A DNA stretch of 64,000 nucleotides from Lucifuga dentata (Eukaryota; Chordata; Actinopteri; Ophidiiformes; Bythitidae), in NCBI GenBank assembly GCA_014773175.1, contig VXCM01001451.1, positions 37,946-101,945 on the forward strand. Direction: 5' to 3'. The position numbers were made by a program, and so were the translations under genes. The notes under the pieces were generated by a model. It was given only the letters and a program-made list of their open reading frames with translations. It had not been told where the DNA came from and made no database searches. This document shows positions 43,441 to 55,472 of this stretch, one piece after another (position 1 is the stretch's first letter; each line of letters opens with the position of its first letter).

Positions 43441-45333
43441 ATCAGAACTTTCACTTATCGCGTACAGTCTAACAATTATTAATCCAAAGAAATTGTATTT
43501 GTGCAGCACTTTTCCTATTTAAAATGTAAGTCAAGCTGTTTTTCAGAGATATTTGATTTAATAAAATAAAATAATATGCGCGCACACACGCACCCAAATT
43601 TCCACCCTTATGGATGCTGATACCTGTATTATCCCATCCAAATCATTATATGACTAGGCAGCTTTGTTGAAGCCTTACTACACATACTGTGACAAAACAG
43701 TTAAGCTTTTTTAGACATGCCTGACTTAAAATAATTTCGTAAATAATTTTATTCTGTTAACTATTTGATGTTGCATGCTGTTCTCAACTGTAAGATCATC
43801 TAATTTATAAAATTATAGCAGTAGAAGCATCAATAACACACTTAGTGGCAAGTTCAAGCTGCTCTATCAACAGGATATATATCCAGATCAAATTTATAAC
43901 TTCAGTTTGGTAATTTGGAGATTTCTAGCTGTCCCTGAAGGCAGCATAGATACAATCTACTACAGTGTCATTTAATCCTTTTCATTAAACAAACTTGCCA
44001 CTCTCACCCAAACGTCCACTGTTCTAGCAGGTGGATTAATATTGGAATAAATTAAAAACCCTGTACGTCTCCATACAGGCTCGAAAGGATACCTTGGGCA
44101 TACCTTGGGGATCTGGCAATTTATTTACCTCATGCTATCACTAAATTAAAATGTATGCTTGGATAGAGGGCACATTGATAGAATTGCTGTACCATCACAA
44201 ACATGCAGCAATTACTACTAATATTGAGGTGATGTTGAGTAAGCAGCATGCACACAGTTTTGATGTCTCTAATAGTTATGGACATAGATCCAGAAAAATA
44301 TTACACTTCTTACAGACGTATTTTATTTTTTTCTTTTAGGCTTGCATATCATTAGAATAAAGCCTCAGTATGAATATGTGGAAAGATTTCTGATAAAGAC
44401 ACAAGAAAATCATAGACCTGTTAATTCAGGAAGTTTGATTCTGTTTGAAAGAAGGAGCAGTCATCATGACCTTTGATAAAAGAGGCCCTCTGTGATTAGT
44501 CAGGTTCAGTCAGTATGTACAGCTTTCACCTTTTGTGAGTGGGTCAGTGGGTGAATATGCAGCAACGGTGTCCAGCAAAAGCAGGTGTTGCACTGGATAT
44601 TGCAATTATAACACTAATATAATAACACTAATATATAACACTAATTATAACGTATTATAAATCTTAATTACCTCAATTACTGGGCCATACAAGAAACCAG
44701 TTGCTCCTGGTTTACAGCATTTATAGCTTTTAAAATACTATACAAATGACACCACAGCTTGTTAAGCTGGGGAAAAGAGGGATCCATGGAAATGACTACC
44801 TAGAAATGTTTACTCTGCCAATCAAATGATCCCAAGAAAGACCACTGAAAAGTGGAAACTTGAGAAGCTGATTTTAAGATGGATATTTCCCATTTTCTGT
44901 CCTTCAAACTCTAATATAGCTGTTATAAACTATGACTTTATTAAACCAATGGTTGTTGATTTTATTTTAACAAAACTAAAACCTTTCTATGAACACAATC
45001 CCACAAATCTAAATTAAAAAAAAAAATTGCTATTGATTAAATGTGCCACTAGATGGAGCTACATGCCCACAATTTGTATAGAAAGAAAACAAAGGGTAAA
45101 GGGAGGAATGAGAAAGAAAATACAAGAAAAAGCAAAAGATGGGTCAAAGAGGAGAAAAGTATTAGAAAAAAGAAAGTAGTGATGAGACAGAAAAACAGAA
45201 AGAGGTAAAAAAAAAAAAANAAAAAAAAAAAAAGTTCTTTTTTTTGGTCCCTGGTGGTTTAAAAAGAGTCTCCAAAGTCTTTCTTTGCCTGAAACTCACC
45301 ACCTGCACCTTTCTCTCCTAGCTCAAACACACA

Positions 45334-45334
<1 letters not shown>

Positions 45335-45386
<52 letters not shown>
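45335..45386. repeat. (CA)n microsatellite
   Basis: About 26 uninterrupted AC units. Confidence 0.95.
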
Positions 45387-45388
<2 letters not shown>

Positions 45389-46417
45389 CTGAAAGGACTT
45401 GCTCGAGCAAGCTGGGAGGCACAATTATGAGTGACTGGCTTCTTGACCTTTTATCTGCCAGCCAATAAAATTGAAGATTATTATCATATGACTGATAAGC
45501 ACCTTAAAGCACTTTCATATAACTCACTTTCTCTTTTTTCAGTGTTCTTCTTTTACTTTTCCTCACACAGTGCCATTTTCCTTGTGCTTTTATCCCACTT
45601 TCTCTCAGTCCAGTTTTTCCCTCCTCTTACTTCTGTCATTTTGGAAAAGGGCTGTGATATGAGGGATGTGACTGGATGTGTCACAGAATGACAGAATATG
45701 CTATTGCACTGTATTTGACTTTTCATGGAACTAGTCGCAATGTCGCTCAGTGCTTACAGAAGCACAGCCATGCTTTTTTGTGGGTTTACTTAAAGGTAAC
45801 GAGGTAGTTATTTTAATACATATTGATTTTGAGGGTGTGGAGATCCAGGTGGTGAATGAGGTTAAGAATCATCTGCTTTAATACCAGTGGTAGTTTGCAT
45901 CCTGTCTCATATAGTACTCATATAGTCAGCATATCTTTTTTAATACTAGCAATAAATATTGCTGAATATTGCTGAATATTGTGAATGAATAAATAAGGCA
46001 TTAGTATTAAACTACCTTTAAGGCTGATGCTACCCCAAAAATATGACATGCACATTTACTTACAAAAAGTCAATCTGCATGATATAGAAAAAGTTTCTAC
46101 ACCTACTTTTATAGAATCTTCTGGATTCAAAAGTTGTCATTTAATTTGGTAAACTGTTCCAAATCACATCAAAAGTATTTAAACATATAATATCTAGGTA
46201 TTCTGAGTACTGACAATGTCTAGTATGTTTATCTTTGGTAAGTTCAAATCTCTGTAGATGTTCTGCTGTGTGTAAGAATCATACAAATTTTCCACGGCCA
46301 AGTACTAAACAACATTTTAAAGACTTAAATGGGTTCTATTTTTTTCAGTCAAAAATAAAATGTGTGATCATATTCTATTGTATGATGGACATGCATAACA
46401 TTTTTTTTTTTTTTTTT

Positions 46418-46500
46418 TAAATAACATTAAGATAACATTAATAACATTAATATTAATTAACATTAATAATGTTATTAATAACATTAATAACATTAATTCC
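46418..46500. repeat. (AATAACATT)n imperfect palindromic array
   Basis: AATAACATTAATAACATT units run in one direction, then AATAATGTTATTAATAAC inverts them, giving a cruciform-capable A/T block after a T-run. Confidence 0.75.
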
Positions 46501-47078
46501 TTTTGTTTTTTTTTTTGTTTTTTTTAAAATCAGACAGGTCTTTTAAACAATTTTGTTTTCTATACCATGACATTTACAACAAAAGTGTCATGAATGTAAG
46601 AAATCTAAATAGGCTACTGTGGTTTACCATTTAAGCTGGACTCCATTTTGAGCAAGTTTACTTTTTGAAGGAAATACTGTGAAAGAGATTACTGTGAAAG
46701 TGGAAGAATAGAACTGCATAACCTCAAAGAGACACATACTTAAACAGTTCCATTAACTGCCACGTTGCCAGTCCATTGGAGATAATTTCCATTCTAGTAC
46801 AAATTGCTCTGACATTTACAACAGAAATTGCATTCAATGGTGGACACAAACTCAATGTATAGATGAATTCTGTGGCTTACAATAGTGGAGGTCACAGCAT
46901 TCTCCACAGAACGAATTGGAATCACATCCATAAATGTTCAAGTCATAAATGTTAGTTACCACAGAGAAAAGATTAAAATGGAGATAGCCATGAGAGCTGA
47001 GGATTTATCCAGCTTGGTAAAAGACACCATGAATGACATGCTGTGATGAAGAGGCATGGAAGCAGTTTATCACATGGA

Positions 47079-47155
47079 ACCAAACAACTATAGGGCCTAC
47101 TTAGGTCCTATAGTTGTTTGGTGCATATTGGAGGCTGGTAATACCTCCAATATGC
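47079..47155. repeat. Two adjoining perfect hairpins
   Basis: Hairpin 1 has arms 47079-47094 and 47107-47122 (16 bp, ACCAAACAACTATAGG and its complement, 12-nt loop). Hairpin 2 has arms 47123-47134 and 47144-47155 (12 bp, GCATATTGGAGG and its complement, 9-nt loop). They abut without a spacer. Confidence 0.92.
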
Positions 47156-48740
47156 AATTTGATCGTATCACTCTGTATTTATACAGTCTTTTCTATTTTA
47201 AATTCATAGAAATGAGAGAAGAAAGCACAGGGATGTGTTGGTTGGATATTCTAGTCCATACGCCTGTCATTTGCATGTTCACACGTACTCCCACCCCCAG
47301 TCTGTGTCCTCTTTCCTTACACACTTTTGCACTTATGATTTCCATGTGTTTGTGTGTCATTAGTTTTTGTGTGCTCATGTGTGTGCATGTCTGGCTTAGA
47401 CAGCTAATTCTCTCTGCCAGAAAATGTCCTGCAGCAAGAATTTGGAGTGCAGAAGTGTCGCTGCTCTGTCGATATGTGACACGATGCCAAAACGGGCACG
47501 CAGCCACTTTCGATTAGCAAAGTCCAACGCCTCCCTGTTGCAGCTTCAGTGCTGCCAGAACTGGTCAAGAGCACTGAGAAAAACTCCAAACTGCCAAAAA
47601 CAAGTATGAAATGCTGCAAACGAAAGCTGCAATTGCCAAAAAATGTGTCCTGAATGCATTACCATTCGCCATAAATATTTTTGTTTACTGATGAGTAAAT
47701 TACCATTATGTATCATAGTTTTTTAAAAGTCTCTTCCTTCCAGCAGCCACTGATTTCCATTCATTTCTGTACACTAATGAACTTCAATACATCTTTAATT
47801 TATTTCAACTGGGAAATCTGGGAAAGTGTAGAGCTACAAAAACAATAGCATCCAAGCAAAACAGGAACTAAATGAGAGCCAAAATTTACTTTGATGATTT
47901 GTTTCAATTCTTAACTTATTGCTTTTGCTGTGTCGGACTGTGTGAAGCATGGCTGATAATAAATTGATGATGATAATATTTGATGATAATAAGATTGAAT
48001 ATTCGCTGGTTTTATTGCTCTGGATTGGTTACTTGTATAAGTATTTGTATTGTATTTATTGTATTATAGGGTTTTATTGTTCCCTGCTTACTTGTATTCA
48101 TATTGCCTCATATACATTTTAATGTTGTAGTATACTGTAGGTTATGTATTTCTGTAAAACAAGCATTGCAAATTAGCCTCAGCTAAAAATGTTATGATAT
48201 GCGCCATTAGCTTATTCTGTGAATGCTCTGTGTTTCTGTATCATTCCCTGTCCAAATAAACATATAATATTAAATAAATAAATAAAATAAATATTACTTG
48301 GGCATAAAGGTGCGTCAAGATCTATCCAGCCATCCATCTTCTGCACATGCTTATTTCATGCAGTCATTCAACTTCAGAATAAGTTTAAAACTCTTTCTGG
48401 CAGCCTTTGAGAGAAGATAATAGATAATGCTATCCATGACAAGAATCAAAATAGAAGTGCTGTAGATGTGTCAAGTGTGAATGACAAAAAACATTGCCTT
48501 ACATACATATTTGAAGCCAGAAATCAGGATCCATGTGTAAAATGCAAAAAAGCTGGTTTAACCTGTGTTTCTTTATCCAGAGTTTGCTGCTGCAAAAGGA
48601 AACAACAGTAGTTGATAGTAAATGAGGTCATCTAGCAGCGGAGACAGCTCATGACAGCTTCTGCTAATAGAAAATGAAGGGAAAAATAGATAGAAGACAT
48701 AAATGAGCAGCTAATTATGCATCAGAGTTTCTCAAACAAT

Positions 48741-48875
48741 AAACAGTTACATTGCAATTGCTGTAGTTTGATTGGTGCATTGTGATTTTTGGAGTGCTTT
48801 TTCCAGTNAAACAGTTACATTGCAATTGCTGTAGTTTGATTGGTGCATTGTGATTTTTGGAGTGCTTTTTCCAGT
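48741..48875. repeat. 67-bp duplication around a single N (assembly artefact)
   Basis: 48741-48807 and 48809-48875 are identical, separated only by N at 48808. They look like two contig ends that overlap but were not merged. Confidence 0.9.
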
Positions 48876-48879
48876 TCCA

Positions 48880-49480
48880 CCACAGTTTCTACTACCTGCA
48901 CATCTCTCCTTATTTGGTCTCTTTTCATTTATTTCTCCATGTTTTTCCTCTTTCATCTGCCCATGTCACGGCTGTTATGTTGTATCAAGCAAGCAGCCAT
49001 TTCTTTTCTTAACCTTTACATTTTTGCTCTTCACTTTTTTTCTTCCATCCTCTCCCTTTGCTAATTTCTTTTGCCCTCACTCTTCACTTTCTTTCTGTCA
49101 CTATTTGTGCACCTCCCTCTCCTCCTCTGCTTCCGTTCCCCATTCCTTTCTGTCCCACCGCCAGTATTTAGGGTCTGGTTAACAAGCCATTTAAACTCCA
49201 TTTTCGCTACTCCTTAATCACATATGCAATATTCATATGTGGCTGTCAATCATGCAGACACATTAAGACTGTCATTCCCTCTCCACTCTCCTCTTCCCAT
49301 TCCTTTTTCTTGTCTCCCTATCTCATCTCCTCATCTTCACTGCTCTTCTTTCTTCTCTCCTCCCCACTCTCATCTTTCTGTCTCCCGCTTCCATTTGCTC
49401 TTACTTCCGCTGTCTCCTCCCTCCCTCTCATCAATTCAATCTGCTTCTCTTTTCCCATCTGCATACATTCAAAAAACGAG
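48880..49480 (+). repeat. Long pyrimidine-rich tract
   Basis: The plus strand is strongly C+T biased over about 600 bp, made of varied CTCCT, TTTCT and CTTCC words rather than one unit. The open frames across it are low complexity (Ser/Leu/Phe/Pro) and are not considered genes. Confidence 0.7.
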
Positions 49481-50080
49481 ACATCCTCAGTCTATTCATG
49501 TCATCAACTGAGAAGGACTGCAGTGAAAAGTGTTTATCTTTTCATAGAGATGCTATGTACAGGATCTGCTTACTAATAATTTGCTGTAATTCAGCCAAGA
49601 TGATGCATTCTAATAACAAATATGTCTGTCGCATTACAAATATAAACCCCAAGGACCTGTGTGATGTTGTAATTTGGTTGAATATGGAAGTCTGCACACT
49701 TGATTTCCTGCAGTATCCATTCTAGCTGATCGCAGCTTGTTGACACAACGTTCAGCAGCATCTTGATGGTGAATATTGAAATGTGGCCCAAAAAAATCAA
49801 GTTGCAGAGCTGCCATTGGCATATAAATTGGCCAAATAAATTATTACCCACAGTGTAGATAAATACAGTGAAAACAATTCAACATAATGGCATTATCACA
49901 AAATCAGTTAGCACGAGATAGAATCTTAGTTTTTATTGATTTATATAGATTGTGAGAGGAAGATATCTGATTTGTTGGAGTTGCAAAACTGAGAACCGTC
50001 ACTTATGGTGTAGTTAATTTAATGGGTGTATACTGTACATATGGAGCTGTTGTTTGGATTCAGGCATACTTTAATTCAGG

Positions 50081-50119
50081 AAAATTTCCCAAATAGCAAT
50101 ATGCTATTTGGGAAATTTT
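50081..50119. repeat. Perfect 18-bp hairpin with 3-nt loop
   Basis: Arms 50081-50098 (AAAATTTCCCAAATAGCA) and 50102-50119 are exact reverse complements. It lies just before a (TC)n run. Confidence 0.93.
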
Positions 50120-50130
50120 GCGTGAGCTAA

Positions 50131-50133
<3 letters not shown>

Positions 50134-50186
<53 letters not shown>
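50134..50186. repeat. (TC)n microsatellite
   Basis: About 25 TC units. Confidence 0.95.
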
Positions 50187-50190
<4 letters not shown>

Positions 50191-50497
50191 ACATCCTTTT
50201 TTGCTCTGTTTTTCTTTCTCTGTCGACATGCCGCTAATCAGCATGAGTGTAGATGGGTATCCAAATGCAATCACAGACAATCATACTTCTTGCCGTGCTT
50301 GTGTAGGTTTGTCTGTGTGTATGTTTTTATGCGTGTGTATGTGTGTGTGTTTGTGTGCATGCATGCGTGTGTATATTTAAGCTATTAGGAAGTGACTCAC
50401 TGATTAACTGTCATCTCTCATGCTGCCAGACTGCCAGTCATTGAGACAACAAAAAGCAACACCCTCTCATGTGTGACTATACCCCCTGACTCTTACT

Positions 50498-50500
<3 letters not shown>

Positions 50501-50551
<51 letters not shown>
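50501..50551. repeat. (AC)n microsatellite
   Basis: About 25 AC units. Confidence 0.95.
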
Positions 50552-50552
<1 letters not shown>

Positions 50553-51639
50553 CCTTCCACTATTAAGCACCCAGGACATCATAGTCACAGTCACGACAGC
50601 AGGATAAGCTGCAGATAAATTCAGTTGAATTTAAAAAAAAAAAATATCTGGAAAAGTGTATGTATGTGTGTGTGTTTAGATGAGCTGCTTTCATTAGCTG
50701 AAAAAGAGACAATATCTGTGAGCTTTCCCAGGTAAATTTCTACACCTCACTTTGCTTTTGTTGTTTTTGGAATAAAACGCTTAAAGCCTCTACCTGCAAA
50801 TTTAGCTGCCGTCATTTAGTTTGGCTGCATTGTGCCTCACTGTGAAACTGTGCAGTCTGCAACGTCCATTCTGCAACGTGCTGACCCAGTTGCACGACAA
50901 GTTTGTCCACAATCTGCCACACTTTTTTTTTTTTTTNTTTTTTTTTTTTTTGCTTTTTTTGCTTTTCATATGTTATTACGGTTATTCTGCCATATCAGGT
51001 TACAGCACAGAGTTTAAAAACGAGAGGAGCTAGTTTGTGAGTTGGTTTGTGGTTTCAAACAGGCAGGAAGCAAGTTTTGTGCTGCCACACAGCACAAAAC
51101 GAGCATAATGCTGGTTATCTGTGTGAGTTTAGCTGGGTTATTGATCTGTACTAATTAGTCACACACATGCACACACACAACTGCTCAGCCGTATTTAATG
51201 CTAGGAGCACAAAACAGTTTCAGCTCCAGAGACCTAAATGCTGTTTTATTAACCCAAAACAGCAAGTATTTCTTTCTGGCCACTGCTTTGGTTTTTACTC
51301 TATAGTCGAGTCATCGGCTCTCTCATAAATGACAATTCCAGCACCAAATGACAGACAAAATTAATAAATAACTGTTGAAGCATCCAGCAACCTACAGACC
51401 CGACAGTTTAGTTAGGAGTCAATCGAGACCAAAACAGAACTAAAAAATATACTGGACTGACATGAGACATTCGGCAGAAAAGTAGGCAATGTTTTGCTAA
51501 CATGTAACTGAATATGATGACATGTCAGGACTATGAAGGCGTAATCCGGCCTAAGCTGTCCACTTTGGTTGGGGACCACATCGGGGAGCAACTGTGTTTA
51601 GATATGTTGTATGAAACTCAGTCAAGTTTTTTAAAAAAT

Positions 51640-51766
51640 GTTTCACCATTCATCCAAATGGCTTCATCAGTCAGAAATGAAAGCACAGAAGGAGGTTAAA
51701 CCNGTTTCACCATTCATCCAAATGGCTTCATCAGTCAGAAATGAAAGCACAGAAGGAGGTTAAACC
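51640..51766. repeat. 63-bp duplication around a single N (assembly artefact)
   Basis: 51640-51702 repeats as 51704-51766 around N at 51703. The duplicated phrase TTTCACCATTCATCCAAATG followed by GCTTCATCAGTCAGAAATG resembles a motif found next to repeats in other fish. Confidence 0.9.
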
Positions 51767-51828
51767 TCCTTCTGTGCTTTCAAGGTTAGTTGTGATTTGA
51801 TTCAGTGTATCAAATCCCAACTAACCTT
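51742..51828. repeat. Two adjoining near-perfect hairpins
   Basis: Hairpin 1 has arms 51742-51761 and 51763-51782, a perfect 20-bp palindrome with a 1-nt centre. Hairpin 2 has arms 51782-51801 and 51809-51828 (20 bp, one mismatch, 7-nt loop). They follow each other directly. Confidence 0.92.
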
Positions 51829-53384
51829 CATTTCCAAATACACAGATATATTACTCAAAGTTTTTGAATAATGCGTGATGTAAAATACATTATTCAAATT
51901 TTGAACAATGAATAAATTCCAAATACTAAATTTCAACTTCTAATTTTTAATGATCCCCTGGTTGGGTGCAGGACCTGTCCCCAACTTTCTTAGGAAGGGA
52001 AGAAAAAAAGAAAAAAAAGGAAGAAAAAAAATTCACCTGGATGAGAGAGAATCTTCATCAAAACTGTGTTTAGAGCTTTTCCGAATTCGGGATAACGAAA
52101 CACACGATCACTTTAGGAGAGGGGAGGGACTATTAACAGGAATTCTTTGTCATCTGTGTATTTTTGTGATCTCCTCAACTATAAACTTATTGTGGTGCAA
52201 TGGGAATAATCACTTTAAATTCCATCTGTGGAGCACAGATGCAGCGGCAGAAAGAAAAAAAAAGAGAGCTTAAAAGACAAATGCAAACCCTCCCCATTTT
52301 CACACCTTAACACACCCAGACAAATTCTGCATAAAGCGGTCATGCCTGATGGAGTGGCAGAGTTGGAAAGTGACAAATTTTGTTGGCAGAACCTCCAGAT
52401 TTGACTGATGGAAAGAGGGTTTCTGCCACATTCTGTCTCTCCATGAGGCATGTTGGAGGAAGCATATGATTCCTTCAGTCAATTAGCTTCTTTTGTCTTC
52501 TGCAACTAGTGGTCAAAAATCAAATGGCAACTTTAACCAATTACTGTATTAGTTATGCAATGTCTGACCTTTACTTCACTTGGATGTACGGTTCCATGAA
52601 TTATTTTCTATGTACTGTTTCCTTACACAAGTGTGTACTGCTTTATTGCCACTTGGTGGATATCTTAGATAGTAATGAAGTTCTGTGTTTCTAAAGTAGT
52701 ACACATGTAGTACATTGTGATAATGAGTCTTAGCAAGCTCATTGAGCAGCTGTTGAGAGTAATTAGTATTTAATCTTGGAGAGGAGAGTGCTGTGAATAT
52801 TCACACTTTGATCAACACAACCAGCCCATCTTCTCCCGTCCTCTCATTTCATTTATTCATCTCCTCCTCTTCTCTGCTGCACCTCTCCTACTTCTTCACC
52901 CTCTCAGTGGAGCAGGAACAGTTTGCATCCTAATAGAAGGGAAATCTGCATCCTTCTCTCTCTCTCTCTCTCTCTACCCCNCCCCAGCTTTCTTCCCTTT
53001 GTGTTTGTCTCTTAGGGATGATAGGTGCTTTATTACCTTATTACATTCATGTACAGTCAAGCATGATAAAATCATTAGTGGGACTCTGTTAACATGCCAG
53101 TGGCTAAAATGTAGCATTCAGTGTCTATGGCCTCAAGAAAGATGCTTTTCAGTAGTTCATAAAGAGACAAAACGATTTCCCTTTTCAACATTTTAAAATT
53201 TTTGCAGTTAAGTATATATATAGCTGTCCTGATCTTATGAAACAATGTACTACATGTACTACTATGTACTACACAGAGAAAGGGGCAGCCATCGACTACA
53301 ACCAAAAGAACTTACATTAAGGAGACATTAAGCTGTGAAAAGCATTTTTAAGTGATTTTAATGAGCCATGCAAATGACAACAAA

Positions 53385-53450
<66 letters not shown>
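53385..53450. repeat. (GATA)n microsatellite
   Basis: About 16 uninterrupted ATAG/GATA units. Confidence 0.95.
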
Positions 53451-54802
53451 GCTCATTCACATTTACTTTTGGCTGGACTTTGTTGGGTGTATGGTAATAC
53501 TGTAAGTTTGTGACTTTGTGATTATGTTGTCAAACAAAATGGGAATAAGATTTTGTTTGTTGCTCGGTTTTTCTTTAATTAAATTAAAAACCCAGTCTTA
53601 GTATTGTTTGAGTATTGTGTGTTGTCCTGTTGTCTCATCTCTACCACAAGAAACCAAAGAAATTTCATAACACTTGTGAGATAATAAAGTACGACTCAAT
53701 GCTGAGTAGAGATGACGTCTGTCTTGGTCTAAAAAACATGTTGTACTACTAAATTGTTAGTGACTGATCCTCATGTAAGCATTCAAGTCTTGTATCGTAT
53801 ATCTAAGCATACAGATCCCTGTACTATACCATTAAGTCCACTTCCATCCTATTGATGTTCATTCTAAAATTCATTCTCAGTTATTTTTCCAAGTACAATG
53901 ATGCTTTACATCATTGCACCATGTTTTCTCCTCTCCCCTACTCTCCTCTCCTTCATTGTTTCATATATTTTGGTTTTTTATTTCACACCATCGCACCTTT
54001 AAATCCCATGATACTTGAGCGAGGTAGACTTGGTGGAGCTACGTGTCTGTCAGAGTGATCACATACACATACGCACATGCACACATACATTTAAGCTTTC
54101 TTTCTTTGCTCAGATTGTCAGTGAAGGCGCTTCGTAACGGCACATATTTCTTAGTTCTCAGAGGAAACATCAGATGCCTCCTTTTGCCGTTATATTGGAA
54201 GAAGGTTTCACTGCACAGCACAATCCACCTTAATAGTATACAGGATTTGTAGTCAATAACATAAGCATTGGAACAGTTGGCCAAATTTGGTCTTTTATTT
54301 GTTTGTTTATATTCAGCTTAAAATGGATTTATAATCAAAAGTAAAGCGAGAGAGAGAGAGAAAAAAATTCTATTTGCCTCATGATTTCCATTTTTTTTTT
54401 TTTTGTCCACCGTGATGTCTGATGTCTACTGTGAAATTTCACTGATTCCTGGAGAGCAATTCTTTTTTTTTTCGCTTGTCCCTGCCAAACAAATTAGAGT
54501 ATTATACAGTATGTGCTACAGACTAGCATGTTTCTCCTGCCAAGAAATAAGAGCACTATATGTAATAAAGAGCATTAGCTTAGTCATAGGCACTGCAGCA
54601 GGGTTAGCCAGATCTGTAACTTGAATCTGCTGATTCCGATTTTATTCCTTGTAAATCCAACACAATCAGTAGGTGGACTCAGATCCAGTCAATTTCATTT
54701 AGACTGAACCTTTTAAAAGTACCTACAGTATGTATACATATACTGTACATATAGCACCAACACACCTGAGCACATTGAGAAAATCCCCAGTGGGAAGGTC
54801 AG

Positions 54803-54805
<3 letters not shown>

Positions 54806-54850
<45 letters not shown>
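54806..54850. repeat. (CA)n microsatellite
   Basis: About 22 CA units. Confidence 0.95.
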
Positions 54851-54852
<2 letters not shown>

Positions 54853-55443
54853 AGGCAGCACTGTGATTCACTGGTGCATGCTAAATCATACCTGAGGCAG
54901 CCAAAGCTCCCCACTAACAATGGTTGAAGGGTGTTATAAACAAAGCTGAGCCCTTTTCTTGCTCCTCTGCCTCTGTTTCCTCAGGCCACACCCACTATCC
55001 TCTTTGCTTTTTCTTTTATGTCTTCTGTTCTAATCCTATGCACTCACCTTTCTTTCCTCCTTTCATTTCATCATCATCTTTCACTTCATATTGTTTCTCT
55101 CTTTTTCTGTTTCCTTCTTTCTCCCCTCCATCCTGTGGCTCTCCTGTTGCATTGCCGATCCATCTGTCAGGAAGAAAAGTAATAAAGGCAAAGCTAAATA
55201 GACACACGAGGAATCAGGCAGAAACACACTGCAGGGTTTAAAGTGGATCCAGATGTAATGCCGGACTACTTCGCCTTCAGGTTTTACTCAACACCTTTCA
55301 TAACAAACAAACAAACAAGCAAATAAACTGAGGGGTTTGTTTGTTTGCCATTGCTGTTTTCTCTTATTAACATCTGTGTGGGGCACTGAAAGATATTAAA
55401 AGTTGACATTATGTGAGAAAACTATTGCAGCCCGCAGTGAGGG

Positions 55444-55472
55444 TTTTTTTTTTTTTTTTTTTTTTTTTTTTG
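55444..55472. repeat. Poly-T run
   Basis: A run of nearly 30 T bases in intergenic sequence. Confidence 0.9.

Larger units (their letters stand above)
43441..47055. other. Intergenic, no gene recognised
   Basis: AT-rich sequence upstream of jak2. The few open frames lack splice or family support. It contains a poly-A gap (N at 45220), a (CA)n at about 45335-45386 and an A/T palindromic block at about 46418-46500. Confidence 0.6.

Noticed and set aside
47056..47517. 153-codon plus-strand frame
   Set aside because: It starts within the double hairpin. Composition is low complexity in parts, with no recognisable domain or splice signal.
51514..51699. 61-codon plus-strand frame
   Set aside because: It runs into the N-flanked duplicated segment and resembles repeat-associated sequence. 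No domain was seen.
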